A DNA stretch of 18,876 nt, taken from assembly GCA_045124055.1 (NCBI GenBank), contig JBGVKZ010000047.1, positions 1 to 18,876 of the forward strand. The letters run 5' to 3'. A model generated the notes under the pieces. It was given only the letters and a program-made list of their open reading frames with translations. It had not been told where the DNA came from and did not search any database. Position numbers and translations under genes: made by a program. This document shows positions 8,286-15,706 of this stretch, in pieces. Position 1 is the first letter of the stretch. Each line of letters opens with the position of its first letter. This stretch comes from CALZKI01 sp045124055. Lineage in GTDB: Bacteria > Bacillota > Clostridia > Lachnospirales > Lachnospiraceae.

Positions 8286-8729
8286 ATGGAAATAATTGAA
8301 AAACAGTATGTTACTATCAAAATGTTAAAAGAAGAATTTCCACAATTCCCATCTCCCACCTTGGCAGAAGTGAATAATATTATCAAAGCATATGATGACA
8401 TACAAAGTCCGGAAAAATATAATATATGGTTAGCCAATAGATTTTCAGGTCAAAAGGCTATTGGAGAAGTGCTTGCTATTTCTAATAATGTTAGAAAATC
8501 CGGCTTTCAGTCTACGGAAAGTGTTATTCAGAATATTTATCAGTTGAATAAGGACAAGAGTCCTAATAATAAACTTTCACTAAAAGAAATCTGTGAACAG
8601 TATAAAACAGGTCAGGGACTGAATAGTAAGATAGAAAGAGAACTTATAAATAATATAGGTAATGAATTGAAAATGCAGGAAATGTTGATACAGCAAAGAG
8701 TGATGCAGCCACTTGTACCAAGTGTGTAA
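8286..8729 (+). CDS. Small hypothetical ICE protein, 147 aa
   Basis: ATG at 8286 follows GAAAGAAGGTAG, 16 bases after the preceding stop. The protein is soluble and mostly helical, with a Lys/Glu/Asn-rich composition and no signal or membrane segment. I recognise no motif. It is probably co-transcribed with the DUF5710-like gene and may be its partner. It is the last gene before a 108-base gap that holds a possible promoter and hairpin. Confidence 0.6.
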   Translation: MEIIEKQYVTIKMLKEEFPQFPSPTLAEVNNIIKAYDDIQSPEKYNIWLANRFSGQKAIGEVLAISNNVRKSGFQSTESVIQNIYQLNKDKSPNNKLSLKEICEQYKTGQGLNSKIERELINNIGNELKMQEMLIQQRVMQPLVPSV

Positions 8730-8741
8730 AGTGTAAAAAAA

Positions 8742-8770
8742 TTGTAGTTACTTCCAAATTTATATATATC
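8742..8770 (+). promoter_or_regulatory. Possible promoter of the topoisomerase gene
   Basis: TTGTAG (8742-8747) and TATATC (8765-8770) are 17 bases apart in an AT-rich stretch, with overlapping TATATA alternatives. It lies in the only gap over 100 bases inside this part of the element and would start transcripts near 8777. The fit to consensus is moderate. Confidence 0.35.
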
Positions 8771-8796
8771 ACACTGCAAACGTAAGCCATGTAAGC

Positions 8797-8820
8797 CTTG
8801 CCCCTAATAATTGGGGCGAG
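8797..8820 (+). promoter_or_regulatory. Hairpin in the leader of the topoisomerase gene
   Basis: CTTGCCCC (8797-8804) and GGGGCGAG (8813-8820) pair over eight positions, one of them a G-T wobble, around an 8-base AT-rich loop. It ends a few bases before the ribosome binding site AGAGGAGA (8826-8833) and has no T run, so it is not a terminator. Just upstream GTAAGCC occurs twice (8782-8788 and 8791-8797). It may control translation of the topoisomerase or bind a regulator. Confidence 0.5.
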
Positions 8821-8837
8821 GAGAAAGAGGAGACATT

Positions 8838-10883
8838 ATGGGGAAAATATTAGTTGTAGCAGAAAAACCTGGTGCCGGTAGCGATATGGCCAAGGTATTA
8901 GGGTGCACAGAACGTAAAGATGGTTATTTTGAAAACGAAAAATATATTGTCACATGGGCGGTTGGACATTTAATTGGTTTAAAGTTACCAGAGGAGCATG
9001 ATGTCAAATTTAAAGACTGGAATTTAGAATGTCTTCCAATGGTATTTCCATTAGCAGAGTCATTAAAAGTTCTTCCTGATACTGAAAGACAATTCAATGT
9101 TATAAAGAAATTAATACAGAGGACAGATATTGATTTTTTAATTAATGCTGGAGATGCTGGACGAGAAGGCTATTTAATCCAGGAATGGATATATAAAATG
9201 GCTGGTAATAGGCATCCTAAAAAAGTGTTATGGGCAAGTTCATTAACTGATGAGGCGTTAAAGTATGCTTTTGCAAATTTGCGCGATAATGAAGAGTTTG
9301 CACATATTCTTCCTGAAGCCGAGGCAAGAGCAGAGGCAGATTGGCTATTAGGAATGAATTATAGTCGATTTTTGACTTTGACGAAAGCTAATGCCGGTAC
9401 TAGACTATCCTATGGAAGATGTCAAACACCCTTACTTAATTTAATATATAAAAGAGACAAGTCTATTGCCGAGTTTCAATCAGAGCCATATTACAATATA
9501 GAAGTTACATATCAACAAGGGTTTAAAGGAATTCTTCTGAATGAGGAAGGAAAACGATGGGATATATTTAACCCGGAAGAAGCAACTTTGCTTATACAAA
9601 AAATTGTTAAAGAAATGAAAATAACTTCTTATAAGAAGGAGAAAAAAGTAAAAAAACCACCGTTGCTTTTAAATTTGGCTGCATTGCAGAAGACAATGGG
9701 TTCTAAATTTGGATACACACCAGATGAAACGTTATCATTTGCACAAAGCCTTTATGAAAAACATAAAATATTGTCATATCCACGTACAGATAGTCAGTAT
9801 TTGAGTCAGGACATTTATAATGAAATAATGTCCCATTTGGAGTGTTGTAGATTTGGAGAATATTGTTCTTATATAGATAATATTCAGGAAATTAAAGCTG
9901 ATAAAAGATACTTTAATGACCACAAAGTAACAGATCATCATGCATTAATACCTACTATTCATCCAGATATGCAAAAGATATATGAGCAATTATCGCAAGA
10001 AGAAAAAAATGTATTTGATGTAGTTATGAAAAGTTTTATTTGTATTTTTCTTCCTGATTATGAATATTATTCTTCAGAAATAATAACGGAGGGGAAGGGA
10101 TTAAAATTTATTACACGAGGTAATACAATTGCAAAGTTGGGATATAAGGAATTACTTATAGAAGATACCGAAGAAATGAAAGATGAGGATGAAGGAGGTC
10201 AAGAATTACCTGTTATGAAAGAAGGAGATATTGTCTTCGTTCAATCTGCAGAACGATTAAATAAGAAAACTCAACCACCTAAATCTTATACAGTATCAAC
10301 ATTGATATCAGCAATGGAAAAATATAACATAGGTACTTCTGCAACCAGGGCAGAAATTATTAAAAAACTACTGAATCCTAAAAGTCCTTATATTCGTTTA
10401 GATAAGGGAAAATATTATATTACTCAGCTGGGAGCGGATTATATTAAAATTCTTCCTGAATCGCTCAAGAGTGAGGAATTGACCAAGCTGTTTGAGGAAA
10501 AATTAGCGCGTGTGGGCTCTGGAGAAATCTCCAAGGATACATTTATAGAAGATATTTATCGGGATATTACAAATACAATGGAAATGTTAAGAAATGATTC
10601 TTCTACTGTAACAATAGCAAGAGAAACTATTGGAAGATGCCCTGTTTGTGGCAAAGAAGTAATAGCAAATGATATAGCTTATGGATGCACTGGATATCGA
10701 GAAGGTTGTAAATTTACTATTTGGAAAACTATAGCCGGTAAAAATATCACATCTTCAATTGCAAAGCAATTATTAGCAAAGCGAAAATGTGGTCCATTTA
10801 AAGGATTTCACGGAAAGAAAGGTCCTTTTGCTGCATATCTCATTTTAAAACCGGATAATACGGTTGGTTTTACTTTTAAGTAA
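8838..10883 (+). CDS. topB: DNA topoisomerase III (TopB-type, ICE-encoded)
   Basis: 681 aa from ATG 8838, eight bases after GAGGAGA. The upstream in-frame TTG at 8811 lies within a hairpin and is rejected. The N-terminal Toprim domain begins KILVVAEKP and includes the acidic metal site NAGDAGREG (around residues 103-111). SYGRCQTP (191-198) is the family's SxGRxQTP box, and SYPRTDS (313-319) carries the catalytic tyrosine Tyr314. A C-terminal zinc-ribbon-like part has Cys601, 604, 617 and 624. Type IA enzymes cut and pass single strands. Copies in Tn916/Tn1549-like and larger ICEs probably relieve or resolve structures during transfer and replication of the element. The length is near the usual size for mobile-element TopB, and all key residues seem present. 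Confidence 0.93.
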   Translation: MGKILVVAEKPGAGSDMAKVLGCTERKDGYFENEKYIVTWAVGHLIGLKLPEEHDVKFKDWNLECLPMVFPLAESLKVLPDTERQFNVIKKLIQRTDIDFLINAGDAGREGYLIQEWIYKMAGNRHPKKVLWASSLTDEALKYAFANLRDNEEFAHILPEAEARAEADWLLGMNYSRFLTLTKANAGTRLSYGRCQTPLLNLIYKRDKSIAEFQSEPYYNIEVTYQQGFKGILLNEEGKRWDIFNPEEATLLIQKIVKEMKITSYKKEKKVKKPPLLLNLAALQKTMGSKFGYTPDETLSFAQSLYEKHKILSYPRTDSQYLSQDIYNEIMSHLECCRFGEYCSYIDNIQEIKADKRYFNDHKVTDHHALIPTIHPDMQKIYEQLSQEEKNVFDVVMKSFICIFLPDYEYYSSEIITEGKGLKFITRGNTIAKLGYKELLIEDTEEMKDEDEGGQELPVMKEGDIVFVQSAERLNKKTQPPKSYTVSTLISAMEKYNIGTSATRAEIIKKLLNPKSPYIRLDKGKYYITQLGADYIKILPESLKSEELTKLFEEKLARVGSGEISKDTFIEDIYRDITNTMEMLRNDSSTVTIARETIGRCPVCGKEVIANDIAYGCTGYREGCKFTIWKTIAGKNITSSIAKQLLAKRKCGPFKGFHGKKGPFAAYLILKPDNTVGFTFK

Positions 10884-10917
10884 ATAAGCATACAAATAAG
10901 AAAAAAGGGAAATGCTA

Positions 10918-11076
10918 ATGAGAATTGATGAAAGTGAAATCAAAGTAGAAGTATCTTTTGGAGATAAAAGTTTGTTAGAATGCATTTCAAATATGCTTTT
11001 GAGTACTTGTCAGGCATACTCCTCTACAGATATTATTAATAATAAGGTAGAAAAGGAGTGTGCCGGAAGTGATTAA
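10918..11076 (+). CDS. 52-aa protein overlapping the recombinase gene
   Basis: ATG at 10918 follows AAAAAAGGGA (10901-10910) and the frame runs 52 codons to TAA at 11074. The peptide is acidic at the start (MRIDESEIKVEVSFGD), with a mixed middle (LLECISNMLLSTCQAYSS). The stop lies eight bases inside the likely recombinase coding start at 11069, so translation of the two is probably coupled. I do not recognise the family. The position directly before the integrase, where elements often place a directionality factor or regulator, makes it worth annotating, but the role is unproven. Confidence 0.5.
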   Translation: MRIDESEIKVEVSFGDKSLLECISNMLLSTCQAYSSTDIINNKVEKECAGSD

Positions 11077-12634
11077 ATATTGTGTGGCCAAGTATTTGAG
11101 AATATCTAAAGAGGACGAAGGAAAAGAGTTTGATAATTCGTCGGAAAGCATTGAAAATCAAGAGAAAATTATAGACCAGTATCTTGCTAATCATCCGGAG
11201 ATGCAAGTATATGATACATATATAGATGATGGATTTTCAGGTTTGTTTTATGACAGAAAAGAATATCAAAGAATGATGACAGATGTAGATGCTGGTTATG
11301 TGAATGTTATTATTTGTAAATCTTTATCTAGATTAGGGAGGGATTTGGCAACAACAATCAATTTATTGCAAAGAGAATTTCTAATTAAGAATGTAAGATT
11401 TATTGCAATTACAGATAATGTAGATACAGGTCTTAATCAGGATAATGGACTAGATATCCCTATACGTGCTATGTTTAATGATTATTATTGCAGGAATTTA
11501 TCAGCAAATGTAAGGGCTGCGTTTGATGTAAAAAGAAATAGTGGATTATTCATAGGTGCATTTGCCTGTTACGGCTACAAGAAAGACCCAGAAAATCATA
11601 ATCATCTTATTATAGACCCGGAAGCAGCTAAGGTAGTTAAAAGAATTTATCAGTTATATTTGGATGGAATTGGTACATTAAGCATTTGTAAAATTTTGAA
11701 TGAGGAAGGTGTTCCTTGTCCATCAGAATATAAGAGAATCAAGGGATATAATTATAGAAATTGCAAAAAACTACAGAAAACAGTATATTGGACTTTTTCA
11801 ACGGTAGCTCACATTTTAAAAAATGAAATGTATTGTGGGCATTTGGTGCAGGGGAAAACACAGATGGTAGCCTACAACATAAAAAAAGCACGGTACAAAG
11901 AGCCAAGTGAATGGATTAAAATAGAAAATACACACGAAGCAATTATATCTCAGGAAGACTATGACAAGGTTCAAAAAATGTTTAGTCAGTATAATAAGAA
12001 TCAGATTCCTGGTGCAACATCAATTTATGCCGGAATATTTTATTGTGGTGATTGTGGTAGGGCAATGGGCAAACAAAATCGCAAAGAAGGTATGATATAT
12101 CGATGTAATACCCATGCTCGAGCAGGCAAAATGTTTTGTTCAGGACATTATATTAAGAAGGAAACTTTAGATAAAAAAGTATTAAAAGCAATACAGGATA
12201 ATGCATTAATAGCTCTTTCAGAGTATGATATGGAAGAGTTACAAAAAGTTTCCCTGATGAAAAAGAAAAATAATCAGGATATGATGTCGGTGATTGATAT
12301 TAGGCTCAATGAATTGGAAGAAGAACGAAAAACAATGCTCCTAAATCTTTCAAAAAAAGTTATAGTCGAACAAGACTTTATGATGTATAATAGTATGTAT
12401 CAAGATGAAGTAGATAAATTGAACCAAAAGAAGCAGACACTACAAAATATAGATGTCAAGAAAAATGAGTTGGAAGAAGCTTATCAAAAGTGGATGGAGC
12501 AATTTGTCAAGTATAAAGATATTCAAGAGATAACCAGACAGGTAGTTATTCATTTGATTGAACGAATAGAATACTATGAGGATGGAACTCTTAAAATCCA
12601 ATTTCTATTTAAAAATCCATATGACGTGGAATAA
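11069..12634 (+). CDS. Large serine recombinase (integrase/excisionase of the element)
   Basis: About 521 aa. The GTG at 11069 is preferred over GTG 11060, because AAAAGGAG (11051-11058) is at the proper distance only from the former. The N-terminal resolvase domain has YLRIS with catalytic Ser13 (numbered from 11069), then DDGFSG, CKSLSRLGRDL and the family's arginines. A recombinase domain follows (GYKKDPENHNHLIIDPEAAKVV onward, about 165-280), then a zinc ribbon with Cys326, Cys329, Cys346 and Cys357, and a long coiled coil (about 375-470). This is the TnpX/Tn1549-type layout used for integration and excision through a short core sequence. It is the last gene of the element, 45-50 bases before the junction with host DNA, as expected. 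All catalytic parts look intact. Confidence 0.95.
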   Translation: MIKYCVAKYLRISKEDEGKEFDNSSESIENQEKIIDQYLANHPEMQVYDTYIDDGFSGLFYDRKEYQRMMTDVDAGYVNVIICKSLSRLGRDLATTINLLQREFLIKNVRFIAITDNVDTGLNQDNGLDIPIRAMFNDYYCRNLSANVRAAFDVKRNSGLFIGAFACYGYKKDPENHNHLIIDPEAAKVVKRIYQLYLDGIGTLSICKILNEEGVPCPSEYKRIKGYNYRNCKKLQKTVYWTFSTVAHILKNEMYCGHLVQGKTQMVAYNIKKARYKEPSEWIKIENTHEAIISQEDYDKVQKMFSQYNKNQIPGATSIYAGIFYCGDCGRAMGKQNRKEGMIYRCNTHARAGKMFCSGHYIKKETLDKKVLKAIQDNALIALSEYDMEELQKVSLMKKKNNQDMMSVIDIRLNELEEERKTMLLNLSKKVIVEQDFMMYNSMYQDEVDKLNQKKQTLQNIDVKKNELEEAYQKWMEQFVKYKDIQEITRQVVIHLIERIEYYEDGTLKIQFLFKNPYDVE

Positions 12635-12664
12635 AGTACAAATCAAACCTGAATCTAGGAATAA

Positions 12665-12690
12665 TTCACAAAAAATAACAGGCTTGGGGA
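12665..12690. other. Right attachment junction (attR-like) of the element
   Basis: From about 12682 the sequence reads in frame as the deacetylase (AWGNEDTEEIL). Directly upstream the same frame has Gln and then a TAA stop at 12676, so homology ends between roughly 12677 and 12683. The stretch lies just after the recombinase gene. The exact core dinucleotide cannot be fixed without the left junction or an empty site. Confidence 0.7.
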
Positions 12691-13290
12691 AATGAAGATA
12701 CCGAAGAAATTCTCTCCATTTTAGAGCAAAATAATGTGAAGGCCACCTTTTTTATGACAGGAGGCTGGGTGGAAAGTTACCCGGAAGATGTGAAGAAAAT
12801 TTATGAAGCCGGTCATGATCTTGGTAATCATAGTGAGAATCACAAAAATATGAGTCAGTTATCTAATGCAGATTGCCAGGAAGAACTGATGAAGGTACAT
12901 AATAAAGTGAAGGAATTAACAGGTTATGAAATGTGCTTATTTAGACCACCTTATGGAGACTATGATAATGAGGTTATCTGTAATGCGTCTGGATGTGGCT
13001 ACTATACGATTCAGTGGTCGATTGATAGTCTTGACTGGAAAAATTATGGAGTAGACGATATCATAGAAAGAGTTTGTGAACATAAGGAATTAAAGCCGGG
13101 AGCTATCATCTTGTGCCATAATGGTGCAGATTATACGGCAGAGGCTTTAGATACATTAATCAAGCGAATTAAAGAAAAAGGATATGAATTTGTTCCAATT
13201 TCCGAACTAATTTACCAAGATAATTATTATATGAAAGCAGATGGAACACAAGTATCCACTTTACAAAACGAGTCCACTTCTTTACAATAG
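12682..13290 (+). pseudogene. Polysaccharide deacetylase (NodB domain), 5' part cut off by the element
   Basis: The frame is intact from the junction to TAG at 13288, but there is no start codon with a binding site. The first GTG (12736) is an internal Val within NNVKATFF. Proteins of this family start with a signal or membrane segment and a TFDAAWGN motif; here only AWGN remains, so the catalytic Asp of motif 1 is lost. The other motifs are present: HSENH (metal-binding, from 12829), RPPYGDY (from 12943), the DSLDW region, and LCHNG (motif 5). NodB enzymes remove N-acetyl groups from peptidoglycan or similar polymers outside the membrane; the PdaA/PdaB type is often linked to sporulation or lysozyme resistance. 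This fragment should be inactive. The 5' half is expected at the left end of the element. Confidence 0.88.
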
Positions 13291-13331
13291 TTGTGAACGA
13301 AAAAAACAATTCGATACGGAGGAATAAACCA

Positions 13332-13763
13332 ATGAAAAAAGGTAAAGGATTTATAGCAGAGTTTAAAAAATTCATTTTGCGTGGTAATGTGCTGGATATG
13401 GCAGTCGGTGTCATTGTTGGCGGTGCTTTTACAGCCATCGTAACCAGTTTGAACCAGGATATTTTAACTCCGCTTTTAGGTCTGATTGGTGGAACAGATT
13501 TTTCATACCTCACATTGACTATGGGAGAAGGCGAAAATGCCCCTGTTTTAATGTATGGTAATTTTATTACAGCGGTGATTAATTTCTTAATTACTGCCTT
13601 TGTGATTTTTATGTTCATCAAAATGATTAACGGTATAACTAAGAAATTTGCAAAAAAAGAAGAACCGGCAGCACCTACTACAAAAATGTGTCCTTATTGC
13701 CGCAGCGATATTGCAATAGAAGCTACAAGATGTCCACATTGCACATCAATGTTAGAAGAATAA
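13332..13763 (+). CDS. mscL: Large-conductance mechanosensitive channel with zinc-ribbon tail
   Basis: 143 aa from ATG 13332, nine bases after GGAGG (13318-13322). The in-frame GTG at 13293 has no binding site and adds a non-conserved stretch. MscL forms a homopentameric pore that opens at high membrane tension and releases solutes during hypo-osmotic shock. The family start is clear (FKKFILRGNVLDMAVGVIVG, first helix), followed by the extracellular loop and the second helix (about residues 77-97). Beyond the usual C-terminus the protein carries CPYC-(10 residues)-CPHC (Cys120, 123, 134, 137), a rubredoxin-like zinc ribbon in the cytoplasm that ordinary MscL lacks. It lies 41 bases after the broken deacetylase and shares its orientation. 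Confidence 0.95.
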   Translation: MKKGKGFIAEFKKFILRGNVLDMAVGVIVGGAFTAIVTSLNQDILTPLLGLIGGTDFSYLTLTMGEGENAPVLMYGNFITAVINFLITAFVIFMFIKMINGITKKFAKKEEPAAPTTKMCPYCRSDIAIEATRCPHCTSMLEE

Positions 13764-13783
13764 TAAAAATGCGAGGATAAAAG

Positions 13784-14746
13784 ATGTTATCAGTATTATT
13801 TGAAAATCTGGATATGAAATATGTAGCCTTTGTTGGCGTATTGTTTGCTTTTTTGACAACGTGTGTTTGTTTAAAAGCTTTTGGCAAAATGTTACCTCTT
13901 GATGGGGGAAGGGACTTTGCGGTAGATGGGAAAAAATCGCAGGGAAAACCGAGAGGAGCAGGACTTATCTTTATCTTAATTTTTGCATTGGCAGGGTTTA
14001 TTTTTGCTCCAATGGATAAAGAAATAGTGGTATATCTTATTTTAGTAATTGCCGCTATGTTTACAGGGTATTTGGACGATGCTGCAAAAACACCATGGGG
14101 AGAATATAAAAAAGGACTCTTAGATTTACTTTTAGCTGTTTTAGTAGCGGTAAATTATTTGACTTATAATCCATCTACGGTGGAATTTATGCTCTTTCAT
14201 ACAACGGTGACGCTTCCAGCGGTGGTATTTGCGATTTTAATCGTAGTTCTTGTTTGGGCGTCTATTAATGTAACGAACTGTGCAGACGGCGTAGACGGGC
14301 TTTCTGGTACGTTGACCATTATTACCTTACTTACCATATATGGCATCTTTAAAATAAAAGAGGATATGGGAAGCATTAGTTACCTGATTTTACTTTTCTG
14401 CGTATGTATTTTAGGATATTTATGGTACAATGCGAATCCAAGCCGAATGTTGATGGGGGATGCAGGAAGTAGAGCTATGGGAATTTTTATCGCCATTGCC
14501 ATTTTAAAAACAGGCAGCCCGGTTTTATATTTACTTGTGGCAGCGGTATTGATATTAGATGGTGGTTTGGGATTAATAAAAGTCGCTTTGCTTCGTTTCT
14601 TGAAAATAAAAATTTTGAAAAATACAAGAACTCCGCTTCACGACCACACTAGGAAAAATATGGGTTGGTCAGGACCTCAAACGGTCATGAGATTTGCAAT
14701 TATCCAGATTATGATTTCTGTGGCAACCCTCTATTTAATTGCATAA
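13784..14746 (+). CDS. MraY-like phospho-N-acetylmuramoyl-pentapeptide/undecaprenyl-phosphate transferase
   Basis: 320 aa with about ten membrane helices. Glycosyltransferase family 4 enzymes of the MraY/WecA type move a phospho-sugar from a UDP precursor to undecaprenyl phosphate on the inner face of the membrane, the first lipid step of wall or polymer synthesis. Motifs in order: GKPRGAG (about 54-60, where MraY has GKPTMGG), GYLDD (Asp98-Asp99, metal site), NCADGVDGL (from Asn165), MGDAGSRAMG (Asp226) and TPLHDH near the C-terminus, close to MraY's PxHHH loop. The loop after it (GWSGPQTVMRF) also recalls MraY. The order and the TPLHDH motif favour MraY over WecA, but whether this is the cell's main enzyme or a paralogue cannot be told. 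RBS is GCGAGGA; it is 20 bases from mscL. Confidence 0.78.
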   Translation: MLSVLFENLDMKYVAFVGVLFAFLTTCVCLKAFGKMLPLDGGRDFAVDGKKSQGKPRGAGLIFILIFALAGFIFAPMDKEIVVYLILVIAAMFTGYLDDAAKTPWGEYKKGLLDLLLAVLVAVNYLTYNPSTVEFMLFHTTVTLPAVVFAILIVVLVWASINVTNCADGVDGLSGTLTIITLLTIYGIFKIKEDMGSISYLILLFCVCILGYLWYNANPSRMLMGDAGSRAMGIFIAIAILKTGSPVLYLLVAAVLILDGGLGLIKVALLRFLKIKILKNTRTPLHDHTRKNMGWSGPQTVMRFAIIQIMISVATLYLIA

Positions 14747-14751
14747 AAGAC

Positions 14752-14780
14752 TTGAATGTAATAAAAATCTATGATAGATT
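14752..14780 (+). promoter_or_regulatory. Possible promoter of the amino acid ABC transporter genes
   Basis: TTGAAT (14752-14757) and TAGATT (14775-14780) are 17 bases apart in the 84-base gap before the binding-protein gene. The -10 box is imperfect; TATGAT at 14770 is a better box but too close to the -35. The position is right for a promoter of the transporter operon. Confidence 0.4.
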
Positions 14781-14830
14781 AGTGGTGTTTAGGACTAAAG
14801 TACGAGTTATTAGAAAAAGGAGAGGAAAAT

Positions 14831-15574
14831 ATGAAAAAAATTGTTTCAGTTTTATGCATTGCAATGCTTATGGCTAGCGTTTTAGTTGGTTGTGGAAGTG
14901 ACAGCGATGAAAATGTACTTAGAGTTGGTACAAACGCAGAATTCCCACCATTTGAATATGTTGGTGAAAATGGTGAACCAGACGGTTTCGATATTGCTTT
15001 AATTAAAGCTATCGGTGAAAAAATTGGTTATGAAGTAGAAGTTGAAAATATGGAATTTGCTTCTTTAGTTGGTGCCATTGGAACAAAAATCGACGTAGCA
15101 ATCGCCGGTATGACTATTGATGAAGAAAGATTACAGTCAGTAGATTTCTCTGACCCATACTATGATGCGATTCAGTATGTTATCGTTCCAGAAGGTTCTG
15201 ATATCAAAACTGCAGCGGATTTAGAAGGTAAAAAAATCGGTGTTCAGCTTGGTACAACCGGTGACTATGCCGTAGAAGAAATCGAAGGTGCTACTGCAGC
15301 TCAGTACAACAAAGGTGTTGATGCAGTGAACGATTTATTAAATGGACGTGTAGATTGTGTCATTATTGATAAAAATCCTGCACTTGTTTTTGAAGCAGAA
15401 TATGATGGAATTGTTGCACTTCCAGGTGACCAGTTTGATTTTACTGTAGAACAGTATGCCATTGCATTACCAAAGGGTAATACGGAATTAGCTGAAAAAA
15501 TCAATAATGCGTTGGCAGAATTAAAAGCAGACGGAACCTACGACGCACTTGTAAAAGAGTACATTGAAAACTAA
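14831..15574 (+). CDS. Polar amino acid ABC transporter substrate-binding lipoprotein
   Basis: 247 aa, ATG after AAAAGGAGAGG. The lipoprotein signal ends LVGC with lipidation at Cys21. The mature part is a family 3 solute-binding protein: RVGTNAEFPPFEYVGENG and DGFDIALIKAIGEKIG form the first lobe, IAGMTIDEERLQSVDFSDPYY the family signature, then the second lobe begins near DLEGKKIGVQLGTTGDYA. Such proteins catch polar amino acids (Gln, His, Cys, Arg, Glu types) outside the membrane and deliver them to the permease. The specific ligand cannot be read from sequence. The permease and ATPase genes follow, separated by a stem-loop. Codon use differs from the ICE genes, with more C-ending codons, as expected for a highly expressed host gene. 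Confidence 0.95.
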   Translation: MKKIVSVLCIAMLMASVLVGCGSDSDENVLRVGTNAEFPPFEYVGENGEPDGFDIALIKAIGEKIGYEVEVENMEFASLVGAIGTKIDVAIAGMTIDEERLQSVDFSDPYYDAIQYVIVPEGSDIKTAADLEGKKIGVQLGTTGDYAVEEIEGATAAQYNKGVDAVNDLLNGRVDCVIIDKNPALVFEAEYDGIVALPGDQFDFTVEQYAIALPKGNTELAEKINNALAELKADGTYDALVKEYIEN

Positions 15575-15611
15575 TTGACAAGTTTTCGATTAAGTCTGAT
15601 AATAACAAAGG

Positions 15612-15645
15612 TAAGGATAGTGAGTATCTTGCTATCCTTATTTTA
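15612..15645 (+). terminator. Stem-loop between binding protein and permease genes
   Basis: TAAGGATAG (15612-15620) and CTATCCTTA (15632-15640) form a perfect 9-bp stem with an 11-base loop, followed by TTTTATTT. It lies 37 bases after the binding-protein stop and about 60 before the permease start. A leaky terminator here would give more binding protein than membrane parts, a usual need in ABC uptake systems. It could also protect the 3' end of the first message. Confidence 0.75.
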
Positions 15646-15706
15646 TTTCTAAGATAAATTTTACAGAAGTCTGTTTTGGCAGGGTGATGTAATAAGGAGG
15701 TAACAT

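Larger units (their letters stand above)
1..12682 (+). mobile_element. Right-hand part of an integrative and conjugative element
   Basis: The segment holds a co-directional block typical of Gram-positive ICEs: a VirB4-type ATPase end, a membrane-bound peptidase, small membrane proteins, a large surface protein, a lipoprotein, a TopB topoisomerase and, last, a large serine recombinase. It stops abruptly about 45 bases after the recombinase, where the coding sequence of a 5'-truncated polysaccharide deacetylase begins. Serine recombinase genes at the very end of the element are usual in the Tn1549/Tn5397 group. The left end, relaxase, coupling protein and VirB6-like gene are not in the window, so completeness and mobility cannot be judged here. 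Confidence 0.88.

Noticed and set aside
8811..8837. TTG start 27 bases upstream for the topoisomerase
   Set aside because: It lies inside the hairpin and has no ribosome binding site; ATG 8838 gives the family start MGKILVVAEKP and has GAGGAGA before it.
12736..13290. Deacetylase as a complete gene beginning at GTG 12736
   Set aside because: The GTG is an internal codon in NNVKATFF without a binding site, and clear family sequence continues upstream to the junction at about 12682.
13293..13331. GTG start 39 bases upstream for mscL
   Set aside because: No binding site, and the added residues are not part of MscL; GGAGG points to ATG 13332.
13169..13621. 150-aa frame on the minus strand
   Set aside because: It is antisense to the deacetylase end and mscL, both of which have clear family motifs; composition is that of a shadow frame.
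14665..14877. 70-aa plus-strand frame across the end of the MraY-like gene
   Set aside because: It is out of frame with the transferase and the binding protein, both firmly assigned, and has no motif.
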